A stretch of 64,000 nucleotides of DNA, taken from the NCBI RefSeq assembly GCF_005116505.1, contig NZ_SWBR01000002.1, forward strand, positions 1,308,715 to 1,372,714, in the 5' to 3' direction. Origin of the DNA: Pedobacter polaris. GTDB taxonomy: Bacteria > Bacteroidota > Bacteroidia > Sphingobacteriales > Sphingobacteriaceae. A model generated the notes under the pieces. That model saw nothing but the letters and a program-made list of their open reading frames with translations. It was not told where the DNA came from and did not search any database. A program made the translations under genes and the position numbers. Of this stretch, positions 1 through 7,208 are shown piece after piece; position 1 is the stretch's first letter; each line of letters begins with the position of its first letter.

Positions 1-18
1 ACCAAGGAATTATATTTT

Positions 19-570
19 CTATTTTTCTTTTAGCTCAGGTGGTGGGAACATTGGTTCTTCATGCTCAACTTTCTTTTTCAAGTCTATATACCATTGATCT
101 TTTTCAAAATCATAACTTTTTCTTCTTCCACCAATATCATTAGCAACTGCTACTATATTCCATCTTTCATTTTCCTCAGTTAGCTTGAAAAAATAAAATA
201 ACTGAGACCCATTTTCTACAAATGATACAGAGACTGTGTCTAGTATTTTAACAAAATTATATATACTTATTCTCTCCCTTTTATCATAGGGATAATTAAT
301 CCCCCCAATGTTTATCATCCTAGACCGAGGGCTATCTTCCAGAAAGACAATTTTAAAGTACTTGCTTTTTCTTGGCCAACTTTTATTATAAAACTTCGTT
401 TTTAAAAAATAAAGGGTATCAGCGTTAATCGTTTCCTTAAGCAACACTTTATTTTCCAGAATACTGTTAAATATAGCTGTGGTATCACTTGCACTTAACC
501 TTTTATTGTCAGCTTGTCTACATGATAATAGGCATATTGTCAACAACAAGTAAATTATATTTTTAAACAT
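19..570 (-). CDS. Small predicted lipoprotein, possible immunity partner of the upstream HExxH protein
   Basis: A 183-residue protein with a short hydrophobic N-terminus ending in a lipobox (LLSC, Cys17), so it should be lipid-anchored in the cell envelope. The rest is a mixed charged/aromatic domain with no family I recognise and a proline-containing C-terminal tail. Its start lies 4 bp after the stop of the toxin-like HExxH gene on the same strand, so the two are almost certainly co-transcribed. That order (effector-like protein, then small lipoprotein) is typical of toxin-immunity pairs in Bacteroidota. The immunity role is inference from position only. Confidence 0.6.
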   Translation of the reverse strand: MFKNIIYLLLTICLLSCRQADNKRLSASDTTAIFNSILENKVLLKETINADTLYFLKTKFYNKSWPRKSKYFKIVFLEDSPRSRMINIGGINYPYDKRERISIYNFVKILDTVSVSFVENGSQLFYFFKLTEENERWNIVAVANDIGGRRKSYDFEKDQWYIDLKKKVEHEEPMFPPPELKEK

Positions 571-574
571 AAAA

Positions 575-1345
575 TTAATTTTTAGTTTTAACTCTATAGT
601 ATCTCAACCATTCCTTTGCATTTTCAGGCACTAAATAGCCTGGAGCTCCAGGTGGTTGAATATGGCCCTCCATATACCAACCAGGCTCTTTTATGGTTCC
701 TTTTATATTTGTCATTTCAACTGGTAAATTATTTATGTCTCTTCCAAAATGAACAAATTCATGAAGTGTTGCAATGGTTACAATTAAACCTAATTTTTGG
801 TAATTGAAATTGGTTTTATTGTTTTCTAACTCATTTACAAAATCATTATCAATTTGTAGTGTCTTTGTTCTGCTATCATAGTGGCCAACTATATCATTCC
901 CTTTATTATCTTTTAGATTATGTATGACAACTACTTTAGGTCCCTTACCAGGCTGCATTAATTCCTTTATTTTTTTCTCACTAAAACCTGTTGTATAAGT
1001 CAGAGCTTTTAAAATGTTAGGGTATCGGGTTAAAAAGTTAGGCAAATCTGTAACTAAGGCCTTAAAATTTGGATAGTTATTTAATTCCGAAACATCTAAA
1101 TTAGGCAAATTAATAGTTGAGTTTGGAATATTATTCATCTCTGTTAAATCTGAGAAAGGAACATCTCTATTATCATCCAAATAACCAACAGCCCATTTCC
1201 CAAATTCTTTAACTTCTCTTTCTTCAGAATTTAAATGGGTTAGCAATTCGTTTGCTATAGTTGGATTATCATTTAAAAATGTTGCTTCAGCAGCAGATAG
1301 ATGTAGTTGGGCATCGGGATCTGAATTAAACCAATCGATTAACAA
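575..1345 (-). CDS. C-terminal HExxH domain of a split lipoprotein (toxin-like metallopeptidase)
   Basis: The reading frame begins at a TTG at 1345 with no promoter-like sequence of its own. It is best read as the 3' part of the preceding gene, displaced by a one-base frameshift at 1379-1383. About 256 residues follow the shift. Residues 195-199 are HEFVH in the context TLHEFVHFGRD, a classic zinc-metallopeptidase helix; Glu226 in WYMEGH could be a third ligand. The domain sits at the extreme C-terminus after a proline-rich linker, as in polymorphic toxins. It might instead be a housekeeping surface peptidase. Read through the frameshift, the complete product would be about 615 residues. Confidence 0.6.
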   Translation of the reverse strand: MLIDWFNSDPDAQLHLSAAEATFLNDNPTIANELLTHLNSEEREVKEFGKWAVGYLDDNRDVPFSDLTEMNNIPNSTINLPNLDVSELNNYPNFKALVTDLPNFLTRYPNILKALTYTTGFSEKKIKELMQPGKGPKVVVIHNLKDNKGNDIVGHYDSRTKTLQIDNDFVNELENNKTNFNYQKLGLIVTIATLHEFVHFGRDINNLPVEMTNIKGTIKEPGWYMEGHIQPPGAPGYLVPENAKEWLRYYRVKTKN

Positions 1346-2421
1346 TTGTGCTGCTGTTTTTGGTGTTGGTGCATTAACGGGGGATCTGGTGTTCCCTCTG
1401 TAGGAATGGCGATTGAAGAACAGGGCAGCACGTACTCCATGCCAGGTGGGGGCGGAGTTGTTGGAATGGTATAATTTGGGTCGGGATTGCAGTTTAACGG
1501 GGTATAGTCGTTTGGATTGGGGCCACCTCCGCCCGGGTTCCCTATAGGACTATAGCCTGACCCATTATTGTTATTACCTGTTCCACCAGTTGGACCATCA
1601 GGTCCGTCAGGGGGCAATGCACAATCATATTCAACTTCCACCGCAATAGTTCTAGTATAACCTTTACTTGGTGGTGTTGGGCATGGGCAAAATCCAGCAA
1701 CAAATTGTTCATAGGTATGGCCTTGGCATGGGCAAACTTTTGGCTCTGTTTTTATAGTAACAGTTGTGGTAACGGTACACAACATATCTCCATTGCCAGT
1801 ATCCATTTTTGAGCCATTTATACTAGCAATCTTATTTAACTTGTGGTTTAAGGCTCCACTAACTCGAGCTGGCTCAGTATTTCCAAAAGAATATATCTTC
1901 TTTATTTTCCCATCCCAGTCTTTAACAAATATTTTCCCATCATATTTTCTAGAAAATTTGGCATCAACCCATTTTTCGGAAGGTTTTAGTTCTACCCATT
2001 CTGTGATGATGTTGTCATGTTTGTCCTTATACATCATCATATAGTTCAAATAGCCAAACTTAACCATCCTATCTTCTGAAATATGAACGTATAACCCTTC
2101 TTTGTGCATTGGTACCAAAACCGCATCAGTTTGTATAGACAGTTTTTTAAGTATAGACGCATCCCACATAGGCTGTTTACCATCAATAGGGTTTGATGAT
2201 ATAGTTGCAGAACTTGAACCATTAGTGCTCATCTGCTTTTTTAAATTCACAGTGTTTTGAAAGTTATGCTCAAAATAACTTTTTGCCTCGGCAATGGTTA
2301 AGTTGTTTACTCCTTTACTTGGCAATAAAGTTTCTTTTCGGCAAGATTGTGTTAGAAATAGACACAGTAAGAATGGAAAGAGCATAGCTCTCCCCTTGTA
2401 GAGTGTTAATTTGTTTTTCAT
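1339..2421 (-). CDS. N-terminal part of a split lipoprotein with cysteine-rich and proline/glycine-rich regions
   Basis: 360 codons as read. Residues 1-27 are a lipoprotein signal (LTQSC, Cys27). Residues about 40-200 form a globular region. Residues 215-267 are cysteine-rich (VCPC, FCPCP, YDC) and 268-348 are a Gly/Asn/Pro-rich linker. The last 12 codons (LMHQHQKQQHNC) do not continue the linker. Adding one C to the C5 run at 1379-1383 joins residue 348 to PVNAPTPKTAAQLLIDW and then to the HExxH domain. I therefore regard this as the 5' part of one gene, either frameshifted or affected by a sequencing error. The function of the N-terminal region is unknown. Confidence 0.65.
   Translation of the reverse strand: MKNKLTLYKGRAMLFPFLLCLFLTQSCRKETLLPSKGVNNLTIAEAKSYFEHNFQNTVNLKKQMSTNGSSSATISSNPIDGKQPMWDASILKKLSIQTDAVLVPMHKEGLYVHISEDRMVKFGYLNYMMMYKDKHDNIITEWVELKPSEKWVDAKFSRKYDGKIFVKDWDGKIKKIYSFGNTEPARVSGALNHKLNKIASINGSKMDTGNGDMLCTVTTTVTIKTEPKVCPCQGHTYEQFVAGFCPCPTPPSKGYTRTIAVEVEYDCALPPDGPDGPTGGTGNNNNGSGYSPIGNPGGGGPNPNDYTPLNCNPDPNYTIPTTPPPPGMEYVLPCSSIAIPTEGTPDPPLMHQHQKQQHNC
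1379..1383 (-). other. Frameshift site in a G5/C5 homopolymer
   Basis: The plus strand has five G residues (C5 in the gene). A six-base run would fuse the lipoprotein N-terminus in frame to the HExxH C-terminal domain. The protein sequence in the restored frame continues the proline-rich linker, which supports a single original gene. Confidence 0.7.
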
Positions 2422-2572
2422 AAATAGATATTATTTTATAGGTATCTAAAGTTAATGATATGCAATCTTAAAACCTACAGCTCTAAAAAATTATTTATAA
2501 ATAATTGTTGCCAGTAGTTAATTTCTAAACATTATATCCAAAAAGAAAGTCTTTTGGCTAAATTAGCAGCTC

Positions 2573-4357
2573 ATGAAACATTTAAGTTTTTTAAACAAAT
2601 ACTTCTATAAATATAAATGGTGGATAATCCCTGGGATTATTTTTGTAATTATCTCTAACATTTTTGGTGTTGTACCTGCTCAAGTTGTTGGTCATGCCTT
2701 CAATTTGATAACTGAGAACATTGCTATTTATCAACTTTTTAACGGATTTAATCGTCAGCAAGTTATTTATGATATTTTTAGTTATAGTCTCTTCTTTTTT
2801 GGCATCTTAATATTAATCATGTACCTCATCAGAGGGTTATTCTTATTCTTTATGCGGCAAACAATTATTCTAATGTCTAGACACATTGAATATGATATGA
2901 AGAATGAAATTTATGCGCATTACCAGAAATTAAGTCTAGGTTTTTACCGAAGGAACAATACTGGCGATTTAATGAATCGTGCTACAGAAGATGTAAATAG
3001 AGTTAGAATGTATGTTGGTCCTGCGATTATGTATACCATAAATACAGCGGTGCTTTTTTGCTTAATTATTTATTTCATGTTTGATGTGAATAGTACTTTG
3101 GCTATTTACTGCTTACTTCCCTTACCTGTTTTAGTAATTACTATATATTATGTAAATACGCTAATTAATAACAAAAGCGAAAAAATACAAGAGCAATTAT
3201 CAAAATTATCTTCTTTTGTACAAGAGCGCTTTTCTGGCATTAGAGTAATTAAATCATACGTTAGAGAAGACCAAACCCAAGCAGTTTTTGCTCAGGAAAG
3301 CAATGCCTACAAAACAAACGCTATGAGTTTAGTTAAGGTGCAGGCTTTGTTCTACCCATCGATGTTATTATTAGTGGGGCTAAGTACCATTTTAACAGTT
3401 TATATTGGCGGAAAACAGGTAATAGATGGAGCCATAACTCCTGGTAACATTGCAGAATTTATAGTGTATGTTAACCAATTAACGTTCCCTGTTACCATGT
3501 TAGGTTGGGTTACCACTTTAATTCAAAGGGCAGCTGCTTCTCAAAAAAGGATCAATGAGTTTTTACAGTTAGCGCCAGACATTACATCAAATAATACTGA
3601 GACACCAGAATTTGAAGGAAAAATAAGCTTTAAAAACGTAAGTTTTACTTATCCAGATACCGGAATAGAAGCAATAAAGGATATCAATTTTGAAATAGAA
3701 AAAGGAAAATTCTTGGCGATAATTGGTAGAACAGGCTCAGGAAAATCTACATTAGCCAATTTAATTATGCGGATGTATGATGTTGATTCAGGAAAAATTG
3801 AAATTGATGGAAAAGAATTAAAAGGATTAAATCTTAATAATTACCGTGACCAAATTGGTTTTGTACCACAAGAGGTGTTCTTATTTTCTGATACTATAAA
3901 GAATAATATCGCTTTTGGTTTAAGTGCTGTAGAAGACGGGCAAGTTGAGCAGGCTGCTAAAAATGCAGCGGTTTACAACAACATTATAGATTTTGATTTA
4001 AAATTTGAAACGATGTTAGGCGAAAGAGGAATTACGCTTTCTGGCGGTCAAAAACAACGTGTATCTATAGCCAGAGCTTTAATTAAAGAGCCTAAAATAT
4101 TAATATTTGATGATTGCCTATCTGCTGTTGACACCAAAACAGAAGAAGAAATACTGAGCAATTTAGGAAAAATAATGAAAGGAAAAACCAGTGTATTAAT
4201 TGCACACAGAATATCAACCATAAAAAATGCAGATAAGATTATTGTATTAGATAATGGAAGAATTATTGAGCAAGGCACACATGATGAGCTACTTAAGAAC
4301 AATGGTGCCTATGCAGAAATGCACGACAATCAATTACTTGAAGAAGAAAATAGCTAA
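2573..4357 (+). CDS. ABC transporter, fused permease/ATPase (MsbA/BmrC-like exporter half)
   Basis: A 594-residue exporter half-transporter. The N-terminal half has about six membrane segments (first near residues 16-35, others around 75-95, 155-200 and 265-305). The ATPase domain follows from about residue 345: Walker A GRTGSGKST at 385-393, signature LSGGQKQR at 489-496, Walker B ILIFDD ending at Asp514, and an H-loop in IAHRIS. The normally catalytic glutamate after Walker B is aspartate (Asp514), as in degenerate sites of heterodimeric exporters. No partner half lies next to it. Substrate unknown; lipid or drug export is typical for the family. It is divergent from the split lipoprotein gene and monocistronic. 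Confidence 0.93.
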   Translation: MKHLSFLNKYFYKYKWWIIPGIIFVIISNIFGVVPAQVVGHAFNLITENIAIYQLFNGFNRQQVIYDIFSYSLFFFGILILIMYLIRGLFLFFMRQTIILMSRHIEYDMKNEIYAHYQKLSLGFYRRNNTGDLMNRATEDVNRVRMYVGPAIMYTINTAVLFCLIIYFMFDVNSTLAIYCLLPLPVLVITIYYVNTLINNKSEKIQEQLSKLSSFVQERFSGIRVIKSYVREDQTQAVFAQESNAYKTNAMSLVKVQALFYPSMLLLVGLSTILTVYIGGKQVIDGAITPGNIAEFIVYVNQLTFPVTMLGWVTTLIQRAAASQKRINEFLQLAPDITSNNTETPEFEGKISFKNVSFTYPDTGIEAIKDINFEIEKGKFLAIIGRTGSGKSTLANLIMRMYDVDSGKIEIDGKELKGLNLNNYRDQIGFVPQEVFLFSDTIKNNIAFGLSAVEDGQVEQAAKNAAVYNNIIDFDLKFETMLGERGITLSGGQKQRVSIARALIKEPKILIFDDCLSAVDTKTEEEILSNLGKIMKGKTSVLIAHRISTIKNADKIIVLDNGRIIEQGTHDELLKNNGAYAEMHDNQLLEEENS

Positions 4358-4476
4358 CAAGCCAATTGATAAGTAAATTATTTTTTGAGTTAATTGAAAA
4401 TGTAGTTATTTCTATTTTGAATTAATAATTATTGCTTTATATTTACCCCAACCTTAAACTTATACTACGAGACACA

Positions 4477-4809
4477 ATGGGAGATTTTGACAACAAAGAG
4501 AGAGAAGAAGTTTTTAGCAAGAAAGTAAGAGCTGGTAAGCGTACTTATTTTTTTGATGTAAAAGCAACACGTTCAGGCGATTATTACTTAACCCTAACAG
4601 AAAGCAAAAAGAGATTAGAGGATGGAGTATTTGTAAAACATAAGATCTTTTTATACAAAGAAGATTTTGAAAAGTTTACTGAAGGCTTAACCGAAACTGT
4701 AGAGTATATTAAATCTCATCAGGATGTGGTAGAAAAAAGATATGAATATTCTGAAAATCCAGAGTATACGCATACTCCAAAAACAGAGAGCGACGATTTT
4801 TCTTTTTAA
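4477..4809 (+). CDS. DUF3276 / PUR-alpha-like nucleic-acid-binding protein
   Basis: About 110 residues from the ATG at 4477. An in-frame upstream start at 4432 would add a poorly conserved extension, whereas MGDFDNKEREEVFSKKVRAG is the characteristic beginning of this Bacteroidota family. The core (AGKRTYFFDVKATRSGDYYL... and ...VKHKIFLYKEDFEKF) matches the PUR-alpha fold, a single-stranded nucleic-acid binder related to Borrelia BpuR. Likely a cytoplasmic DNA/RNA-binding regulator. It ends in a clear bidirectional terminator shared with the convergent DUF5362 gene. Confidence 0.85.
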   Translation: MGDFDNKEREEVFSKKVRAGKRTYFFDVKATRSGDYYLTLTESKKRLEDGVFVKHKIFLYKEDFEKFTEGLTETVEYIKSHQDVVEKRYEYSENPEYTHTPKTESDDFSF

Positions 4810-4824
4810 GAAAATTAGATAATA

Positions 4825-4857
4825 AAAAAGTCCCTAATAAAATTAGGGACTTTTTTT
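4825..4857. terminator. Bidirectional rho-independent terminator
   Basis: A nine-base-pair stem, AGTCCCTAA (4829-4837) with TTAGGGACT (4843-4851), is flanked by an A run on the left and a T run on the right. It can stop transcription of the two convergent genes from either side. Confidence 0.9.
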
Positions 4858-4874
4858 GTGATCAAATTCTCTTT

Positions 4875-5345
4875 CTAAGAAGCTACTGCTCCACTCATTA
4901 TCGTAGATATAATCATCAATATATATAGTGCGATGTATACAATTGTAATAATTCCCCAGTATTTAAACAAGGATTTCAATTTGCTCATTGCCTCATCTAA
5001 GCTTGCCTGCTCACCATACAAAACACCAAGTTTTGCTTTTGTAGCATATTTAAACATTAGTAAACTTGGATAAAAGATGGCAAAAGCTATCACCAAAAAA
5101 AACACAGTAAATACAATACTGGCTAATGAACCCATTGAAGTGGCTATAGCTAACATTTGTGGATTAGAATTGATTGCTGCACCAACTGTAAAGGCGCTTA
5201 TTATCATGATACCAGTAAATACAAAGCCAATTATAGCTAAAAAGCTTGCCCATTTTGCTATTTCATAAATGTAGCTTCTCATCTCTTCACTAACTACTAA
5301 TTTTAGCTCACTTTGTACTTCTGTTGTTTCTTGAAGGTTTTCCAT
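4875..5345 (-). CDS. DUF5362-type integral membrane protein
   Basis: 156 residues. After a charged N-terminus there are hydrophobic segments at about 33-57, 72-100 and 133-153. Between the last two lies a soluble loop (YATKAKLGVLYGEQASLDEAMSKLKSLFKYWG) typical of the DUF5362 family seen in Sphingobacteriaceae. Function unknown. It is monocistronic, shares the terminator at 4825-4857 with the convergent gene, and lies about 160 bp from the divergent ychF. Confidence 0.75.
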   Translation of the reverse strand: MENLQETTEVQSELKLVVSEEMRSYIYEIAKWASFLAIIGFVFTGIMIISAFTVGAAINSNPQMLAIATSMGSLASIVFTVFFLVIAFAIFYPSLLMFKYATKAKLGVLYGEQASLDEAMSKLKSLFKYWGIITIVYIALYILMIISTIMSGAVAS

Positions 5346-5432
5346 TTTAAGCGTTTTAATCTAATTCGTAAATATATACATAATTAATATTAGCGTACCT
5401 ATATTTTACTAGGCAAAGGCCTTAAAAATTAA

Positions 5433-5440
5433 TATCTTTG
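5433..5440 (+). promoter_or_regulatory. Bacteroidota -7 promoter box for ychF
   Basis: TATCTTTG matches the Bacteroidota TAnnTTTG element. It lies about 65 bp upstream of the ychF start and just before a small GC hairpin (GCCC...GGGC). The matching -33 TTTG is weak. Confidence 0.5.
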
Positions 5441-5506
5441 CGCCCTTTGGGCAAATAGTCAATAGATTATGGCCCATAAACTATTTACAAATAATTAAAA
5501 ATATAA

Positions 5507-6601
5507 ATGGCATTACAATGTGGTATAGTTGGGTTACCTAATGTTGGTAAATCAACCTTATTTAACTGTTTATCTAACGCAAAAGCACAGGCTGCAAATT
5601 TTCCGTTTTGTACAATTGAACCAAATATTGGTGTAATTACTGTACCTGATGATCGTTTAACTAAACTTGCTGACTTGGTTAAACCAAACAAAGTTCAACC
5701 TAATACTATTGAGATTGTTGATATTGCTGGTTTGGTAAAAGGTGCATCAAAAGGTGAGGGTTTAGGAAATCAATTTTTAGGAAATATTAGAGCTACAAGT
5801 GCGATTATACATGTTTTGCGTTGTTTTGACGACGGAAACGTAATTCACGTTGATGGTTCTGTTGACCCTATTCGTGATAAAGAAATTATTGATACTGAAT
5901 TACAGTTGAAAGATTTAGATACAGTTGCTAAACGTATCCAAAAAGTTGAGAAAATGGCTAAAACCGATAAAGAAGCCAAAAGAACATTTGATATCTTAAC
6001 TATTTTTAAAGCTCATTTAGAAACTGGTAAGTCTATCCGTACTGCAAGTGTAGAGAAAGATGACTTCGATTTTATTGAGGATTTAGGGTTATTAACTCAA
6101 AAACCTGTAATGTACGTTTGTAATGTTGATGAAGCTTCGGTTATTGACGGAAATAAGTATGTTGATTTGGTTAAAGCAAGTGTAGCCGAAGAAAATGCTG
6201 AGGTTTTAGTAATTTCTGCTAAAATAGAATCTGAAATTGCAGAACTAGATAATTATGAAGAACGCCAAGAATTTTTAGCAGATTTAGGCTTAACAGAATC
6301 TGGTGTAAATAAATTGATTAGAGCCGCTTATCGTCTACTTGATTTATATACTTACTTTACAGCTGGTGTGCAAGAAGTTAGAGCTTGGACAATTACCAAA
6401 GGTTTTACAGCACCACAAGCTGCTGGTGTAATTCATACAGATTTTGAAAAGGGATTTATCCGTGCTGAGGTTATTAAATATAATGATTTTGTAACCCTAG
6501 GTTCTGAAGCGGCATGTAAAGAGGCTGGAAAATTAGGTGTAGAAGGTAAAACGTATGTTGTGGAAGATGGAGATATTATGCATTTTAGGTTTAACGTTTA
6601 A
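5507..6601 (+). CDS. ychF: Redox-regulated ATPase YchF (OLA1 family)
   Basis: 364 residues, the normal length. The P-loop GLPNVGKST is at residues 9-17. The switch/G3 region is DIAGLVKGASKGEGLGN. The G4 position reads NVDE (206-209) rather than NKxD, which is the family hallmark of ATP over GTP preference. A C-terminal TGS domain follows (AWTITKGFTAPQAAGVIHTDFEKGFIRAEV). It is a universal ribosome-associated ATPase in the cytoplasm. The start follows a consensus promoter, and a hairpin terminator at 6651-6680 lies downstream. Confidence 0.98.
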   Translation: MALQCGIVGLPNVGKSTLFNCLSNAKAQAANFPFCTIEPNIGVITVPDDRLTKLADLVKPNKVQPNTIEIVDIAGLVKGASKGEGLGNQFLGNIRATSAIIHVLRCFDDGNVIHVDGSVDPIRDKEIIDTELQLKDLDTVAKRIQKVEKMAKTDKEAKRTFDILTIFKAHLETGKSIRTASVEKDDFDFIEDLGLLTQKPVMYVCNVDEASVIDGNKYVDLVKASVAEENAEVLVISAKIESEIAELDNYEERQEFLADLGLTESGVNKLIRAAYRLLDLYTYFTAGVQEVRAWTITKGFTAPQAAGVIHTDFEKGFIRAEVIKYNDFVTLGSEAACKEAGKLGVEGKTYVVEDGDIMHFRFNV

Positions 6602-6625
6602 CCCCTAAATCTCCTAAAGGGGACT
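6601..6625. repeat. Left arm of a long-range inverted repeat (partner 7046-7070)
   Basis: A 25-bp sequence starting ACCCCTAAATCTCC overlaps the end of ychF. It recurs in inverted orientation at 7046-7070 with one mismatch. Each arm is also partly self-complementary (CCCCTAAA / TTTAGGGG type). Confidence 0.7.
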
Positions 6626-6650
6626 TTTAATACGAATTGTAAAAATTTCA

Positions 6651-6680
6651 AAAGCTGCTTCAATTGAGGTGGCTTTTTTT
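6651..6680 (+). terminator. ychF terminator
   Basis: AGCTGCTTCAA pairs with TTGAGGTGGCT (with G-U pairs) and is followed by a run of seven T. A sequence-related hairpin occurs at 6884-6916. Confidence 0.75.
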
Positions 6681-6760
6681 GTTTTACTACAAAACCTTTA
6701 TGAAACTCATTATATCCAACATTATTACTAATAGCGATAAAGTATAATGGTATAATAATA

Positions 6761-6804
6761 ATCTTACGTTCATCCTTCGTTCATCTTACGTTTATCCTTC
6801 GTTT
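6761..6804. repeat. 22-bp tandem duplication
   Basis: Two adjacent 22-bp units (6761-6782 and 6783-6804), core CTTACGTTCATCCTTCG, differ at only two positions. They are non-coding and lie between the two related hairpins. Confidence 0.75.
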
Positions 6805-6883
6805 TAATAGGCATATCATAAGCTTGTTGATAGTAAGTAGTATTAATAAAAGATTGGCCAAGAACTTCAAAACTAAACAACTA

Positions 6884-6916
6884 TAAAAGCTACTTCAATT
6901 TGAAGTGGCTTTTTTT
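6884..6916 (+). terminator. Second hairpin/T-run, near copy of the ychF terminator
   Basis: The stem AGCTACTTCA / TGAAGTGGCT is followed by TTTTTTT. Its sequence is close to the hairpin at 6651-6680, so it is either a back-up terminator or a duplicated repeat unit. Confidence 0.6.
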
Positions 6917-6949
6917 GTGATTAGGAAATAAGGCTTTATTTAGATAGCT

Positions 6950-6976
6950 GGTCTTCAACAAGCTCAGACCGACACG
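6950..6976. repeat. Dispersed intergenic repeat fragment (GGTCTTCAACAAGCTCAGACC type)
   Basis: A GC-richer, partly palindromic segment (GTCT...AGAC) sits in otherwise AT-rich intergenic DNA. It resembles widely dispersed repeat fragments that I recall from Bacteroidota intergenic regions. No coding frame spans it. Confidence 0.4.
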
Positions 6977-7045
6977 AGTAAAACCTCTTAATAGTTGTAC
7001 ATACTATTGTTATTTAAACCCGATTGAAGTAGAAATACTTTTACC

Positions 7046-7070
7046 AGTCCCCTTTAGGGGATTTAGGGGT
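7046..7070. repeat. Right arm of a long-range inverted repeat (partner 6601-6625)
   Basis: It is the reverse complement of 6601-6625 with one mismatch. The two arms enclose about 420 bp of non-coding repeat-rich DNA. Confidence 0.7.
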
Positions 7071-7166
7071 AAAAGATTGCAACGAAAAGCGGGACTGAAC
7101 TGTCCGAAGAGCCGCTGCAATTTGGTTTTCAAAAATTTAATATTATACGCTAAGAATGGCATGAAG

Positions 7167-7200
7167 GAGATTGCTTCGTCGTTCCTCCTCGCAATGACGA
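7167..7200. repeat. REP-like dispersed repeat (GTCATTGCGAGGAGGAACG type, inverted)
   Basis: On the minus strand it reads CGTCATTGCGAGGAGG followed by AACGACGAAGCAATCTC, a form I recall as a frequent interspersed repeat in bacterial intergenic regions. It lies just downstream of mgtE. The whole gene-free stretch 6602-7208 is made of such repeats and hairpins; I see no gene in it. Confidence 0.55.
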
Positions 7201-7208
7201 AGTTATTA

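Noticed and set aside
1339..1374. Native C-terminus of the lipoprotein as LMHQHQKQQHNC
   Set aside because: The residues break the proline-rich linker, while the other frame continues it smoothly into the next domain.
1379..1383. Classic phase-variation tract
   Set aside because: Five bases is short for slipped-strand phase variation; a fixed mutation or a base-calling error is at least as likely.
6601..7208. CRISPR array
   Set aside because: Repeats are few, of different types and not regularly spaced, and no cas gene is present.
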